A DNA stretch of 64,000 nt from an uncultured Oscillibacter sp. (GTDB taxonomy: Bacteria; Bacillota; Clostridia; Oscillospirales; Oscillospiraceae), in the NCBI GenBank assembly GCA_910583785.1, contig CAJTZK010000001.1, positions 186,001-250,000 of the forward strand, written 5' to 3'. Below, in pieces: positions 7,652 to 15,476 of this stretch. Each line of letters begins with the position of its first letter. Position 1 is the stretch's first letter. Both the position numbers and the translations under genes were made by a program. The notes under the pieces are model-generated. The model ran no database searches, was not told the DNA's origin, and worked only from the letters and a program-made list of their open reading frames with translations.

Positions 7652-9754
7652 TCAATTGGGCTTCACCCGGGTTTCCACGATCTTCTCCGCGATGCTCTTG
7701 GGGATTTCCTCATAGCTATGAGGCTCCATCGAATACTGGCCGCGGCCCTGGGTGCTGGAACGCAGGTCGGTGGCATAGCCAAACATGTTGGCCAGGGGCA
7801 CCAGGGCGTCCACCTGCTGCGCGCCGGGACGGGCCTCCTGGCCCTGAATCTGGCCGCGGCGGGCGGTCAGGTCGCCGATCACGGTGCCCAGATATTCATC
7901 GGGAACAATGACGGAAACCTTCATGATCGGCTCCAGCAGGGTTGCGCCCGCCTTACGGCAGGCCTCCTTGAAGGCCATGGAGCCCGCAATCTTAAAGGCC
8001 ATCTCGGAGGAGTCAACCTCGTGATAAGAACCGTCATACAGGGTAACCTTCACGTCAACCACGGGGAACCCAGCCATGACGCCAGCGTTCATGGCGCCCT
8101 GGATGCCCGCGTCAACCGCCGGGATATACTCCTTGGGCACCGCGCCGCCCACGATAGAGTTCACAAACTCATAGCCCTTGCCGGACTCATTGGGCTCCAC
8201 GCGGATTTTGACGTGGCCATACTGGCCCTTGCCGCCGGACTGGCGGGCGTACTTGGTATCCTGTTCCACCATCTTCTTGATGGTTTCCTTATAGGCAACC
8301 TGGGGCGCACCCACGTTGGCCTCCACCTTGTACTCCCGGAGCAGGCGGTCCACAATGATCTCCAGATGGAGCTCGCCCATGCCGGCAATGATGGTCTGGC
8401 CAGTTTCCTCGTCGGTGTAGGTCTTGAAGGTGGGGTCCTCCTCGGCCAGCTTGATCAGGCCCATGGTCATCTTCTCCTGGCCAGCCTTGGTCTTGGGCTC
8501 GATGGCCACGCGGATGACGGGCTCGGGGAATTCCATGGACTCCAGGATAACGGGATGCTTCTCGTCGCAAAGGGTATCGCCAGTGGTGGAGTTTTTCAGG
8601 CCGATGACTGCGGCGATGTCGCCAGCGTACACGGTTTCGATATCCTCCCGGTGGTTGGCGTGCATTTGGAGAATGCGTCCAATGCGCTCCTTCTGCTTTT
8701 TCGTGGAGTTGAGCACCTGGGTGCCGGTGTTCAGCGTGCCGGAATAGACACGGATGAAGGACAGGCGGCCCACATAGGGGTCCGTGGCGATCTTAAACGC
8801 CAGGGCGGAAAAGGGCTCGTCGTCAGAGGAGGGACGGTCCTCTTCTTCCTCGGTATTGGGGTTGACGCCCTTGATGGCGGGAACATCCGTGGGAGCGGGC
8901 ATATAATCCACGATGGCATCCAGCATTTTCTGCACGCCCTTGTTCTTGTAGGACGTTCCGCAGGTAACCGGAACCATTTCATTGGCGATGGTAGCCTTGC
9001 GGATGGCGGCCCGGATTTTCTCTTGGGGAACCTCCTGGCCGTCCAGGTACAGCTCCATGATCTCCTCGTCGAACATGGAGACAGCATCCATCAGCTTTTC
9101 CCGGTACTCGCTGGCAAGGTCTGCCATGTCGGCGGGAATTTCCTCCACCCGCATGTCCTTGCCCAGGTCGTCATAGTAGATGTCCGCGTCCATCTCCACC
9201 AGGTCAATGATACCCTTGAAGGTCTCCTCTCTGCCGATGGGAAGCTGGATGGGCACGGCGTTGCACTTCAGGCGGTCCTCCACCATGTGGAGCACATTGT
9301 AGAAGTCCGCGCCCATAATGTCCATCTTGTTGACATAGATCATCCGGGGAACCTTGTAGGTATCCGCCTGGCGCCAAACGGTCTCAGACTGGGGTTCCAC
9401 GCCGCCCTTGGCGCACAGGACGGTTACGGAACCGTCCAGAACGCGCAGGGAACGCTCCACCTCCACGGTGAAGTCCACGTGGCCCGGGGTGTCAATGATA
9501 TTGATACGGGTGGGCTTGAACTGGTTCTTAGAACCGGACCAGTAGCACGTAGTCGCGGCAGACGTAATCGTAATGCCACGCTCCTGCTCCTGGGCCATCC
9601 AGTCCATCGTGGCAGTACCATCATGGGTTTCGCCGATCTTATAGTTCACTCCGGTGTAGAACAAGATCCGCTCAGTAGTCGTGGTCTTGCCCGCGTCGAT
9701 GTGAGCCATAATGCCGATGTTTCTGGTATTTTCAAGCGATGTTTTTCTCGGCAT
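7652..9754 (-). CDS. fusA: Elongation factor G
   Basis: A 700-residue EF-G. The N-terminal GTPase domain has G1 AHIDAGKTT, GITI, DTPGHVDFT and NKMD. Domains II to V follow, including the domain IV tip region (GGKGQYGHVKI) and the C-terminal translocase domain. It moves tRNAs and mRNA through the ribosome. The RBS AGGAGAT precedes ATG at 9754, and the gene is 21 bp after rpsG, so the two are cotranscribed. Confidence 0.99.
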   Translation of the reverse strand: MPRKTSLENTRNIGIMAHIDAGKTTTTERILFYTGVNYKIGETHDGTATMDWMAQEQERGITITSAATTCYWSGSKNQFKPTRINIIDTPGHVDFTVEVERSLRVLDGSVTVLCAKGGVEPQSETVWRQADTYKVPRMIYVNKMDIMGADFYNVLHMVEDRLKCNAVPIQLPIGREETFKGIIDLVEMDADIYYDDLGKDMRVEEIPADMADLASEYREKLMDAVSMFDEEIMELYLDGQEVPQEKIRAAIRKATIANEMVPVTCGTSYKNKGVQKMLDAIVDYMPAPTDVPAIKGVNPNTEEEEDRPSSDDEPFSALAFKIATDPYVGRLSFIRVYSGTLNTGTQVLNSTKKQKERIGRILQMHANHREDIETVYAGDIAAVIGLKNSTTGDTLCDEKHPVILESMEFPEPVIRVAIEPKTKAGQEKMTMGLIKLAEEDPTFKTYTDEETGQTIIAGMGELHLEIIVDRLLREYKVEANVGAPQVAYKETIKKMVEQDTKYARQSGGKGQYGHVKIRVEPNESGKGYEFVNSIVGGAVPKEYIPAVDAGIQGAMNAGVMAGFPVVDVKVTLYDGSYHEVDSSEMAFKIAGSMAFKEACRKAGATLLEPIMKVSVIVPDEYLGTVIGDLTARRGQIQGQEARPGAQQVDALVPLANMFGYATDLRSSTQGRGQYSMEPHSYEEIPKSIAEKIVETRVKPN

Positions 9755-9775
9755 ACTTGATATCTCCTAACTAGC

Positions 9776-10246
9776 TTACCAGCGGAAGTGCGCGAAAGCC
9801 TTGTTGGCCTCGGCCTGCTTGTGCATATCCTCGCGCTTTTTCACAGCCGCTCCCGTGTTGTTGGCGGCGTCCATGATTTCGCCGGCAAGACGCTCGGCCA
9901 TCGTGCGCTCGCTCCGGGCGCGGGAATAGGTGGTCAGCCACCGCAGGCCCAGCGTGGTGCGCCGGGCGGGACGGACCTCCATGGGGACCTGGTAGTTGGC
10001 GCCGCCCACACGGCGGGCCTTGACCTCCAGGCTGGGCATGATGTTGTCCATGGCCTGGGTGAACACTTCAACGGGGTCGTTTCCGGTCTTCTCCTTAATC
10101 TGGTCAAAGGCCGCGTAGACCACCTTCTGCGCCACGCCCTTTTTGCCGTCCAGCATCACGTTGTTGACCAGACGGGTCACCAGCACGGAGCCGTACATGG
10201 GGTCGGGCAGAATTTCTCTCTTGGGAACATTACCTCTTCTGGGCAC
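9776..10246 (-). CDS. rpsG: 30S ribosomal protein S7
   Basis: A 156-residue S7, beginning PRRGNV and ending AFAHFRW, with the conserved RVGGANYQVPMEV. The start is GTG at 10246: AAGGAGG lies eight bases upstream. An ATG at 10264 would use that same RBS as coding sequence and make the protein six residues too long. S7 nucleates the 16S rRNA head domain and often represses its own operon; no such site is obvious here. Confidence 0.98.
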   Translation of the reverse strand: MPRRGNVPKREILPDPMYGSVLVTRLVNNVMLDGKKGVAQKVVYAAFDQIKEKTGNDPVEVFTQAMDNIMPSLEVKARRVGGANYQVPMEVRPARRTTLGLRWLTTYSRARSERTMAERLAGEIMDAANNTGAAVKKREDMHKQAEANKAFAHFRW

Positions 10247-10383
10247 TATGCTTCCCTCCTTCATAATGATTCTATGATCTCATAGGTACTCAAAAGGCTC
10301 CCGCCTTCCGTGAATGCCTCTGCCGAAGGGCAACGCCCCGATTTATATAAAACCGATTCGGCAAAGTAATTCGAAATCCATCC

Positions 10384-10800
10384 TTACTTGGACTTGGGCC
10401 GCTTGGCGCCGTACTTGGAACGGCTCTGCATCCGGCCGGACACGCCCTGGGTATCCAGAGTGCCGCGGATGATGTGGTAACGGACGCCGGGGAGGTCCTT
10501 GACACGGCCGCCGCGGATCATGACCACGGAGTGCTCCTGGAGGGAGTGGCCCACGCCGGGAATATAGGCGGTGACCTCGTAGCCGTTGGTCAGGCGCACA
10601 CGGGCGATCTTACGCAGAGCGGAGTTAGGCTTCTTGGGGGTCGCGGTTCTCACAGCGGTGCAGACGCCTCTCTTCTGGGGGGAGGGCTGATTGGTGGTCT
10701 TGGTCTTCAGGGTGTTCAGACCGAACTGCAGGGCGGGAGAATTGGACTTGTAGGAAGCCTGTTCCCTTCCTTTACGGACCAGCTGGTTAAAAGTAGGCAT
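10384..10800 (-). CDS. rpsL: 30S ribosomal protein S12
   Basis: A 138-residue S12 from ATG at 10800 (MPTFNQLVRKGRE); GAAAGGAG precedes it. The decoding-centre motifs are standard (TPKKPNSALRK and GVGHSLQEHS), including the lysines and the loop in which streptomycin-resistance changes arise, so it looks wild type. It is followed by rpsG after 137 bp and preceded by the L7Ae-like gene. Confidence 0.98.
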   Translation of the reverse strand: MPTFNQLVRKGREQASYKSNSPALQFGLNTLKTKTTNQPSPQKRGVCTAVRTATPKKPNSALRKIARVRLTNGYEVTAYIPGVGHSLQEHSVVMIRGGRVKDLPGVRYHIIRGTLDTQGVSGRMQSRSKYGAKRPKSK

Positions 10801-10890
10801 TGAATTTCTCCTTTCTTTCATATTTTTGCTTTTATTTTTTACAGAAAGCCGGAAAGCTATTCTGAAAAAACCAAAATATTCTCCGTGCGC

Positions 10891-11124
10891 TCAGCAGAGC
10901 AGCTCCACAACTACGGAGGCTCCCACGGCGATGCCGCAGGCCCGGCCCAGCTGGGCCATGGTCCGCCCCGTCTCCACGGGGATTCCGGCGGCGGCGCACT
11001 CGGCGGCGATGGGCTCCACCAGCGCCGGGTCGGCGTCTCCAGCCAGATAGACCCGGCGGGCCCGTCCCTCCCGGATGGCCTTGCGGGACTGCTTCACGCC
11101 GACAACCCGCTTTTGCGGCTCCAT
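10891..11124 (-). CDS. L7Ae-family RNA-binding protein (YbxF/RplGB-like)
   Basis: A 77-residue protein from ATG at 11124, matching the L7Ae/L30e fold: VVGVKQSRKAIREGRARRV, then DADPALVEPIAAECAAAGIPVETG, and a C-terminal CGIAVGASVVVELL. In Bacillus the kink-turn-binding protein YbxF sits just before rpsL, and the position here is the same. In this window it opens the str operon, since the next upstream gene belongs to a different unit. Its RBS (GGAGG) can pair with CTCCTC in its own leader, which would suit autoregulation. Confidence 0.85.
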   Translation of the reverse strand: MEPQKRVVGVKQSRKAIREGRARRVYLAGDADPALVEPIAAECAAAGIPVETGRTMAQLGRACGIAVGASVVVELLC

Positions 11125-11134
11125 GAGACAAGAC

Positions 11135-11162
11135 CTCCTCCGGCGACGCTTCCGCTGAGGAG
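11135..11162 (-). promoter_or_regulatory. RBS-sequestering leader hairpin of the str operon
   Basis: In the leader, CTCCTC (11157-11162 on the minus strand) is complementary to GAGGAG (11135-11140), which holds the RBS of the L7Ae-like gene. The 16-base interior is GC-rich and could fold further. The pairing is visible; its regulatory role is inferred. Confidence 0.4.
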
Positions 11163-11206
11163 CGCACAGCAAAATTCACGGACAGTTCCGGTCCGCGCAA
11201 GTAGGC

Positions 11207-11235
11207 ATTATAGCATGACCTTCCCCTGCCGTCAA
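11207..11235 (-). promoter_or_regulatory. Promoter of the str operon
   Basis: Minus strand: -35 TTGACG (11230-11235), 17-bp spacer ending TGC, perfect -10 TATAAT (11207-11212). It drives the L7Ae-like gene, rpsL, rpsG and fusA. Confidence 0.85.
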
Positions 11236-11294
11236 GCGTTTTTGGCAAAAAGATTTTGATTTTCCTGTTTTTCCAGGGATTTCCCCGGCTCCGC

Positions 11295-12131
11295 TCACAC
11301 CAGGGGCGGCTTGAGGAAGCCAATCAGGGCCAGGGCCGTGAAATGGGCGGGGTAAAAGACATAGCAAAAGCGCTGAAAGCCCTTCCCAGCTATTCCCTTT
11401 TCTCCGTTATCCGAGAGCGTAACCAGCATCCCAAAGTAGTTGCCCAGCACGTTCAAAAGGCAGTTTCGCAGAGCTCCGGTCAGTTCCGGTGTTCCCAGGC
11501 TCTCCACGACCCACAGCACCAAACCCCGGCGAGACAGCAGAACGGTGGGAATATAGAGGAGCGCCCTCTGCCACCGGGGGCAGTTTCGAGTAATGTAATA
11601 AACCCAGGCCAGAATAATATAGCCCTTCCCGCCCTCCATGCGGAGCTCCATGGCAAGCCATGTGGCCGCCGCCACGGCCAAGGGGCTCAGGAAAAGCAGC
11701 TTCCGGCGCTTCAGCTCCTCATGGGCCCAGAGGACGCACAGGGCCAGGGCCAGCGTGAACAGGATGTTCAGTCCCGTCTCCCGCCAGTTTCCCTCCACGC
11801 CCAGCACCCGCATTTCCGCCAGATCAAACAGCGTATAGGGGACCTGCGCGATCACCGCCGTCAGGAAAACGCGGCCTATGTAGCGGCGGACGTTGGAGGT
11901 ATGCGCAAACCCTTGGGCAATGCAATACACGAAGATGGGCGCTGCCAAACGGCCAATATACATTATATATGAAATGCACTCGTCCAGCAGCCAGTCGGCA
12001 AGGCCCCCATATCCTCCGCTCCATAAAAGGTCCGCCAAGGGAGCAAATATCTGATGCAGAGGAAAGATGCGGACGGTGTGGTCAAAGACCATGCAGCCTA
12101 TGGCAAAAATTTTCAGTTGTTTGTAGCTCAT
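11295..12131 (-). CDS. TraX-like integral membrane protein
   Basis: A 278-residue multi-pass membrane protein. Features that fit the TraX family are an N-terminal LKIFAIGCMVFDHTVR, a central IGRLAAPIFVYCIAQGFAHT, and a C-terminal NGEKG followed by FCYVFYPAHF. TraX of the F plasmid acetylates pilin, and chromosomal Firmicute members have no firm role; acyl transfer at the membrane is only a guess. AGGAGG lies five bases before ATG at 12131. The upstream region has no -35 box but four direct repeats (12189-12230), so expression probably needs an activator. Confidence 0.8.
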   Translation of the reverse strand: MSYKQLKIFAIGCMVFDHTVRIFPLHQIFAPLADLLWSGGYGGLADWLLDECISYIMYIGRLAAPIFVYCIAQGFAHTSNVRRYIGRVFLTAVIAQVPYTLFDLAEMRVLGVEGNWRETGLNILFTLALALCVLWAHEELKRRKLLFLSPLAVAAATWLAMELRMEGGKGYIILAWVYYITRNCPRWQRALLYIPTVLLSRRGLVLWVVESLGTPELTGALRNCLLNVLGNYFGMLVTLSDNGEKGIAGKGFQRFCYVFYPAHFTALALIGFLKPPLV

Positions 12132-12173
12132 GTTATCCTCCTAAATTTTCGGCCCGAAGCCAATTTCAAGGAG

Positions 12174-12230
12174 AGTATACAAGACGTTTCTTACAAACTG
12201 CTTGACAAACATCTTACAAGTTTCTTACAA
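12174..12230 (-). promoter_or_regulatory. Activator-type promoter with four 11-bp direct repeats
   Basis: On the minus strand four repeats of about 11 bp follow one another: TTGTAAGAAAC (12220-12230), TTGTAAGATGT (12209-12219), TTGTCAAGCAG (12198-12208) and, after one extra base, TTGTAAGAAAC (12186-12196). A -10 TATACT lies at 12174-12179, but the hexamer 17 bp before it (AGCAGT) is not a -35. Head-to-tail 11-bp repeats replacing the -35 are typical of OmpR/PhoB-family response-regulator sites. The regulator is not in this window. Confidence 0.65.
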
Positions 12231-12290
12231 TTGCAATTGTGCCCTGAACCGCCCGCCTAAACAGCCGTTCTCCTCCCCGCCCAATGCGCC

Positions 12291-12319
12291 TTGACAAATT
12301 TCGACAAAACAGGTACTAT
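12291..12319 (+). promoter_or_regulatory. Promoter of cupin-like gene
   Basis: -35 TTGACA (12291-12296), 17-bp spacer, -10 TACTAT (12314-12319). Confidence 0.8.
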
Positions 12320-12368
12320 AGAGCAGGTTATCCCAATCAGAGAGAACGCGAGGGGGATGAGCGCGCAC

Positions 12369-12836
12369 ATGGAGGACGATCTCTTTAAACCCATACCCGG
12401 CGAGGGTGTCATGCCCCACAGGCCGGAGACGGATACGCCGAAGGAGCCGGAGATTCCCAAGGACGGTCCCATCCTGGCCCGGGTCCAGAACTCCCGGCCC
12501 CGGCACCTGGACGGCGGCAGGACCGTCCTGCGGCCCAGCCTCCCCTATGATGGCAAAAGCCGAATGATGAGCTGCTTCCTGGACCTGTACATCGGCGCGA
12601 AGTATGCGCCCGCCCCCTCCCTCCCCGGCTGCGTCTGCCACGCCACCGTGATTTCCGGCACCGTCAGCCTGACGGCGGAGGGCCAGGACTTCCATCTTCT
12701 GGAGCGGGACGCCATCCGCTTTAAGGCGGACCAGCCCTACCACTTCGGAAACATGTCCAGCGGCACCGGACGGCTATTGCTGGAATATCAATACCTGCAA
12801 AATCCCGCAGAGCAAGGAAAAGGCCCGGCGCTGTAA
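12369..12836 (+). CDS. Small cupin-like protein
   Basis: A 155-residue protein: a hydrophilic, Pro/Glu-rich N-terminal part of about 60 residues, then a beta-rich segment (VCHATVISGTVSLTAEGQDF, LERDAIRFKADQPYHFGN) that reads like a cupin_2 barrel with one His in the second motif. The start is uncertain. Codons upstream of 12326 lie in the promoter, ATG at 12357 has GAGGGGG directly against it, and ATG at 12369 has the same site 12 bases away. The gene stands alone, divergent from the TraX-like gene. Its last codons are within the terminator, and the TAA is in the hairpin loop. Function unknown. Confidence 0.65.
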   Translation: MEDDLFKPIPGEGVMPHRPETDTPKEPEIPKDGPILARVQNSRPRHLDGGRTVLRPSLPYDGKSRMMSCFLDLYIGAKYAPAPSLPGCVCHATVISGTVSLTAEGQDFHLLERDAIRFKADQPYHFGNMSSGTGRLLLEYQYLQNPAEQGKGPAL

Positions 12837-12852
12837 GCGCCGGGCCTTTTCC
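12816..12852. terminator. Terminator of cupin-like gene (also reads toward bioY end)
   Basis: A perfect 16-bp stem (12816-12831 with 12837-12852) with GGAAAA/TTTTCC ends. The stop codon of the plus-strand gene is inside the 5-base loop. The symmetrical A/T ends let it serve bioY from the other side. Confidence 0.85.
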
Positions 12853-12875
12853 TCAAAAAAGAGAGGGCTAGGAAA

Positions 12876-13436
12876 TCACTGGACATATTTTTCAATCCGC
12901 CGGGCCAGCAGCGCCGCCAGGGCCAGCTTCAGCAGGTCCGGGATGACGAAGGGGAACACACAGTAGCCCAAGGCGGTCATCAGTCCCATGGGATTTCCAG
13001 CCTGGGCATAGAGAACCAGGTACCAGGCGGTGCCAAAGGCATAGCACAGCGCCAGGCCCAGGACACTGGCAGCAATCTTTACTCTTAAGGCCTCCCCCAG
13101 CTTGGCGGTCATCCACCAATAGAGCAGCGCCTGGAAGAAGAATCCCAGGATATAGCCTCCGGTAGTTCCCAGGAGCACTCCCAGGCCGCCCCGGAAGTTA
13201 CTGAACACCGGTGCGCCCACGGCCCCCAGAAGCAGATACGCGGTAACGGCATAGGTCCCCCGCTTTCCCCCCAGAACCAGCAGCACAGCGAAAACAGCAA
13301 ACGTCTGCATGGTAAACTGGACAAAGGGCGCGGGAACTGGTACGGAAATCCAGGCGCATACCGCCGTCAGGGCGGTAAAGAGGGCAATAAGCGTCAGGTC
13401 GCGGATTCCCAGTCGGGGCACAGTCTTTTCAGGCAT
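12876..13436 (-). CDS. bioY: Biotin transporter substrate-binding component BioY
   Basis: A 186-residue six-helix membrane protein of the ECF S-component type. The family motif region LLLGAVGAPVFSNFRGGLGVLLGTTGGYILGF lies in the middle (about 70-102). It captures biotin and needs the shared EcfA/EcfA/EcfT module, which is not in this window. ATG at 13436 is chosen because AAAGGAGG lies nine bases upstream; longer readings run into the promoter and operator. The BirA-type operator at 13488-13523 overlaps the -35 box, which supports biotin-repressed expression and the assignment. Confidence 0.95.
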   Translation of the reverse strand: MPEKTVPRLGIRDLTLIALFTALTAVCAWISVPVPAPFVQFTMQTFAVFAVLLVLGGKRGTYAVTAYLLLGAVGAPVFSNFRGGLGVLLGTTGGYILGFFFQALLYWWMTAKLGEALRVKIAASVLGLALCYAFGTAWYLVLYAQAGNPMGLMTALGYCVFPFVIPDLLKLALAALLARRIEKYVQ

Positions 13437-13467
13437 CAATGCGTTCCTCCTTTTGTTTCTGTCCCTG

Positions 13468-13496
13468 ATCATACCTGAAATCCCCTCAATTGTCAA
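13468..13496 (-). promoter_or_regulatory. Promoter of bioY
   Basis: Minus strand: -35 TTGACA (13491-13496), 17-bp spacer, -10 TATGAT (13468-13473). The -35 lies inside the BirA-type operator. Confidence 0.8.
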
Positions 13497-13523
13497 CCCA
13501 CTTTTTAAAATCGGTTGACAATT
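13488..13523. promoter_or_regulatory. BirA (biotin repressor) operator
   Basis: A perfect 11-bp inverted repeat, AATTGTCAACC (13488-13498) and GGTTGACAATT (13513-13523), separated by 14 bp. Spacing and sequence match the known BirA box (TTGTnAACC, 14-16 bp, GGTTnACAA). It overlaps the bioY -35. Confidence 0.85.
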
Positions 13524-13568
13524 TTCCGGAAATTTTAGGAGAGGCAGGGCCCCTCCCAATTTCAGCTC

Positions 13569-14138
13569 TCAGATTTCCGTGTGCCCGCACAGCTCCCGGG
13601 CCTTGGCCTGGATGGCTTTCAGGTCCTCGAAGGTGTCAGGGCGTTTGCGGACGTCCCGGAGGAGCGCCGCCGGATGGTACAGGGCGGTCATCCACACGCC
13701 GTTCCGCTCAAACCACTGGCCGTGCTCCTGGGTGATGCGGAAATCATCTTTGATAATGACCTTGGCGGCAATGCGGCCCAGGCAGACGATGATCTTGGGG
13801 CGCAGCAGCGCCGTCTGGCGCCGGAGCCAGCCGATGCACGCGTCCTGCTCCACCCCCAAGGGGTCCCGGTTCTGAGGAGGGCGGCATTTAACGATATTGG
13901 CGATGTAGACCTTGCTCCGGTCCAGGTTCACCATCTCCAGCATCTCGTCCAGCAGCTTCCCCGCCCGGCCCACAAAGGGCTTGCCCTGCTCGTCCTCGTG
14001 CTGGCCGGGGCCCTCCCCGATCAGCAAAATTTCCGCGTCCTCCGCACCGTCTCCGAAAACCACGCTGTGGCGGGTATCCGCAAGGGAACAGCCTTTACAG
14101 GCTAGGCATTCACTCCGCAAGCTCTCCCAGGTGTCCAT
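13569..14138 (-). CDS. Type 4 (iron-sulfur) uracil-DNA glycosylase
   Basis: A 189-residue UDG. The four 4Fe-4S cysteines are present at C14, C17, C85 and C101. Motif A is GEGPGQHEDEQGKPFVGRAG (about 41-60), and the C-terminal motif is HPAALLR. It removes uracil from DNA to begin base excision repair. GGGAGG precedes ATG at 14138. It is divergent from the DUF1113-type gene; a likely promoter is TTGCGC-17-TATAAT at 14177-14205. Confidence 0.93.
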   Translation of the reverse strand: MDTWESLRSECLACKGCSLADTRHSVVFGDGAEDAEILLIGEGPGQHEDEQGKPFVGRAGKLLDEMLEMVNLDRSKVYIANIVKCRPPQNRDPLGVEQDACIGWLRRQTALLRPKIIVCLGRIAAKVIIKDDFRITQEHGQWFERNGVWMTALYHPAALLRDVRKRPDTFEDLKAIQAKARELCGHTEI

Positions 14139-14176
14139 TTTCTCATCCTCCCGTCTTTCTCACCGTTTGTCCCGTT

Positions 14177-14205
14177 ATTATAGCATGAAAAAACTACCGG
14201 CGCAA
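14177..14205 (-). promoter_or_regulatory. Promoter of uracil-DNA glycosylase gene
   Basis: Minus strand: -35 TTGCGC (14200-14205), 17-bp spacer, -10 TATAAT (14177-14182). Confidence 0.6.
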
Positions 14206-14256
14206 GAGGTGGATACCCCGCTGTCCCAGGGGGACACTGAGTGCCGAGGTGATAGG

Positions 14257-14775
14257 ATGGCCCCCTGGCTCTGGTACTTTTGGATTTACAGCTTCTTGGG
14301 CTGGCTGGTAGAACTGGCCTTTGCCGCCGCCACCCGGCCGGAGGACCGGAGGCGGCGCTGCCTGCTGCTCCTGCCCCTGTGCCCGGTGTATGGGCTGGGA
14401 ATGCTGGCGGTGCTGGCCCTGCCGCCTATGGGCTGGCTGGGAGTGGTGGTTTCCGGCGGATTGGCGGCCACGGCGGTGGAATACGTCTATCACTGGGCCG
14501 GGGAACGGTTGTTAGGGGTCCGCTTCTGGGACTACGCCCAGGTCCCGGGGAACCTCCGGGGCCGGGTCTGCCTGTCCTTCACCCTGGCCTGGGGGCTGCT
14601 GGCCTGGGCGGCGGTGCGGTTTGTCCAGCCTGGAGCGGCCTTCATAGCGGCGGCAGTTCCCCCGGCGGCGACTTACGCCTGCCTGCTGCTCTTTACGGCG
14701 GACGCAGTCTGCTCCCTTTGGTTCCTCCGGGTAACGGGGGACCTCCAGGGCATGCGGGCCGTTGGATTTCACTGA
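14257..14775 (+). CDS. DUF1113 / putative ABC-transporter-type membrane protein
   Basis: A 172-residue protein with about five membrane segments, starting WYFWIYSFLGWLVELAFAAA and then LPLCPVYGLGMLAVL. This N-terminal pattern (short helix, FLGW, then PLCPxYG) matches the PF06541 family, annotated as a putative ABC permease with no proven role. GAGGTGAT precedes ATG at 14257; longer upstream reading is on the promoter side and lacks an RBS. The 3' end overlaps the convergent mtnN gene by 7 bp, and no terminator is visible there. Confidence 0.75.
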   Translation: MAPWLWYFWIYSFLGWLVELAFAAATRPEDRRRRCLLLLPLCPVYGLGMLAVLALPPMGWLGVVVSGGLAATAVEYVYHWAGERLLGVRFWDYAQVPGNLRGRVCLSFTLAWGLLAWAAVRFVQPGAAFIAAAVPPAATYACLLLFTADAVCSLWFLRVTGDLQGMRAVGFH

Positions 14776-15461
14776 GTTCCAGCCCACGCCTGAAGCAGCC
14801 CCGCAGTAACCTCCGCCGCAATTTCAGAGGCTCTTTCACAGTTCCGCTCAAAGGCCTCCGTCCCGCTGTCCTCCCCCGTGTCGGTGATGCTCCGCACCGC
14901 CACGAAGGGAACGCGGTTCACATAGCACACATGGGCGGCGCCAGCCGTTTCCATATCCACCGCCAAAGGCGCGAACCTTTGGCGGATGCGCTCCCGGTCC
15001 CGGTTTTCCACAAACCGTTCCCCTGTGGCAATGGTCCCAAATAAAATGGGGTACGCCGCAGTTTCCGCGTACCTCCTGGCGGCGGAAAGCAATTTCCCGC
15101 CGGAGGAAAAATCGGGCGACGGCATCCAGGGGTGAAATTCTGTCAAAACATCCTTCGCCACATCGTGGTAAACCGCGTGCTCCGCGATAACCGTATCAAA
15201 GAGCCTGGCCTCCGGGTCTATGCCCCCCGCTGTCCCGGCATTTACCACCGTGCCTACGCCAAATACTTCCACCAGCAGCTCCGCCGCTATGGCGGCATTG
15301 ACCCTGCACACGCCGCTGTACACCGCCACGGCGGGAATTTGCCGGAGCCTCCCCTCATAAAAGTGCAGCATCGCCTTCTCCGTGGTCCGGCAGACATCCA
15401 TCATCTTCAAAAAAGGGGCTAGCTCCGTGTCGCTGGCGCACAAAATCCCAACCGTTTCCAT
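14769..15461 (-). CDS. mtnN: 5'-methylthioadenosine/S-adenosylhomocysteine nucleosidase-like
   Basis: A 230-residue PNP/UDP-phosphorylase-fold nucleosidase. Visible motifs are VGILCASDTELAPFL at the N-terminus, VVNAGTAGGIDP (about 71-82), the ribose-binding VDMETAGAAHVCY (about 168-180) and SITDTGED (Asp general acid). It would hydrolyse MTA and SAH to free adenine, recycling by-products of S-adenosylmethionine reactions. It lies 15 bp after rlmI, whose product is a SAM-dependent methyltransferase. Substrate choice among close family members is inferred. Confidence 0.85.
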   Translation of the reverse strand: METVGILCASDTELAPFLKMMDVCRTTEKAMLHFYEGRLRQIPAVAVYSGVCRVNAAIAAELLVEVFGVGTVVNAGTAGGIDPEARLFDTVIAEHAVYHDVAKDVLTEFHPWMPSPDFSSGGKLLSAARRYAETAAYPILFGTIATGERFVENRDRERIRQRFAPLAVDMETAGAAHVCYVNRVPFVAVRSITDTGEDSGTEAFERNCERASEIAAEVTAGLLQAWAGTQ

Positions 15462-15476
15462 AATAGGTTTTCTCCT

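Noticed and set aside
7718..9760. A 680-codon open frame on the plus strand opposite fusA
   Set aside because: It mirrors fusA codon structure in high-GC DNA, has a His/Gly/Leu-rich translation typical of antisense frames, and no RBS.
11125..11200. A clear kink-turn in the leader of the L7Ae-like gene
   Set aside because: I could pair the RBS with CTCCTC but could not place the GA/AG pairs of a kink-turn with confidence.
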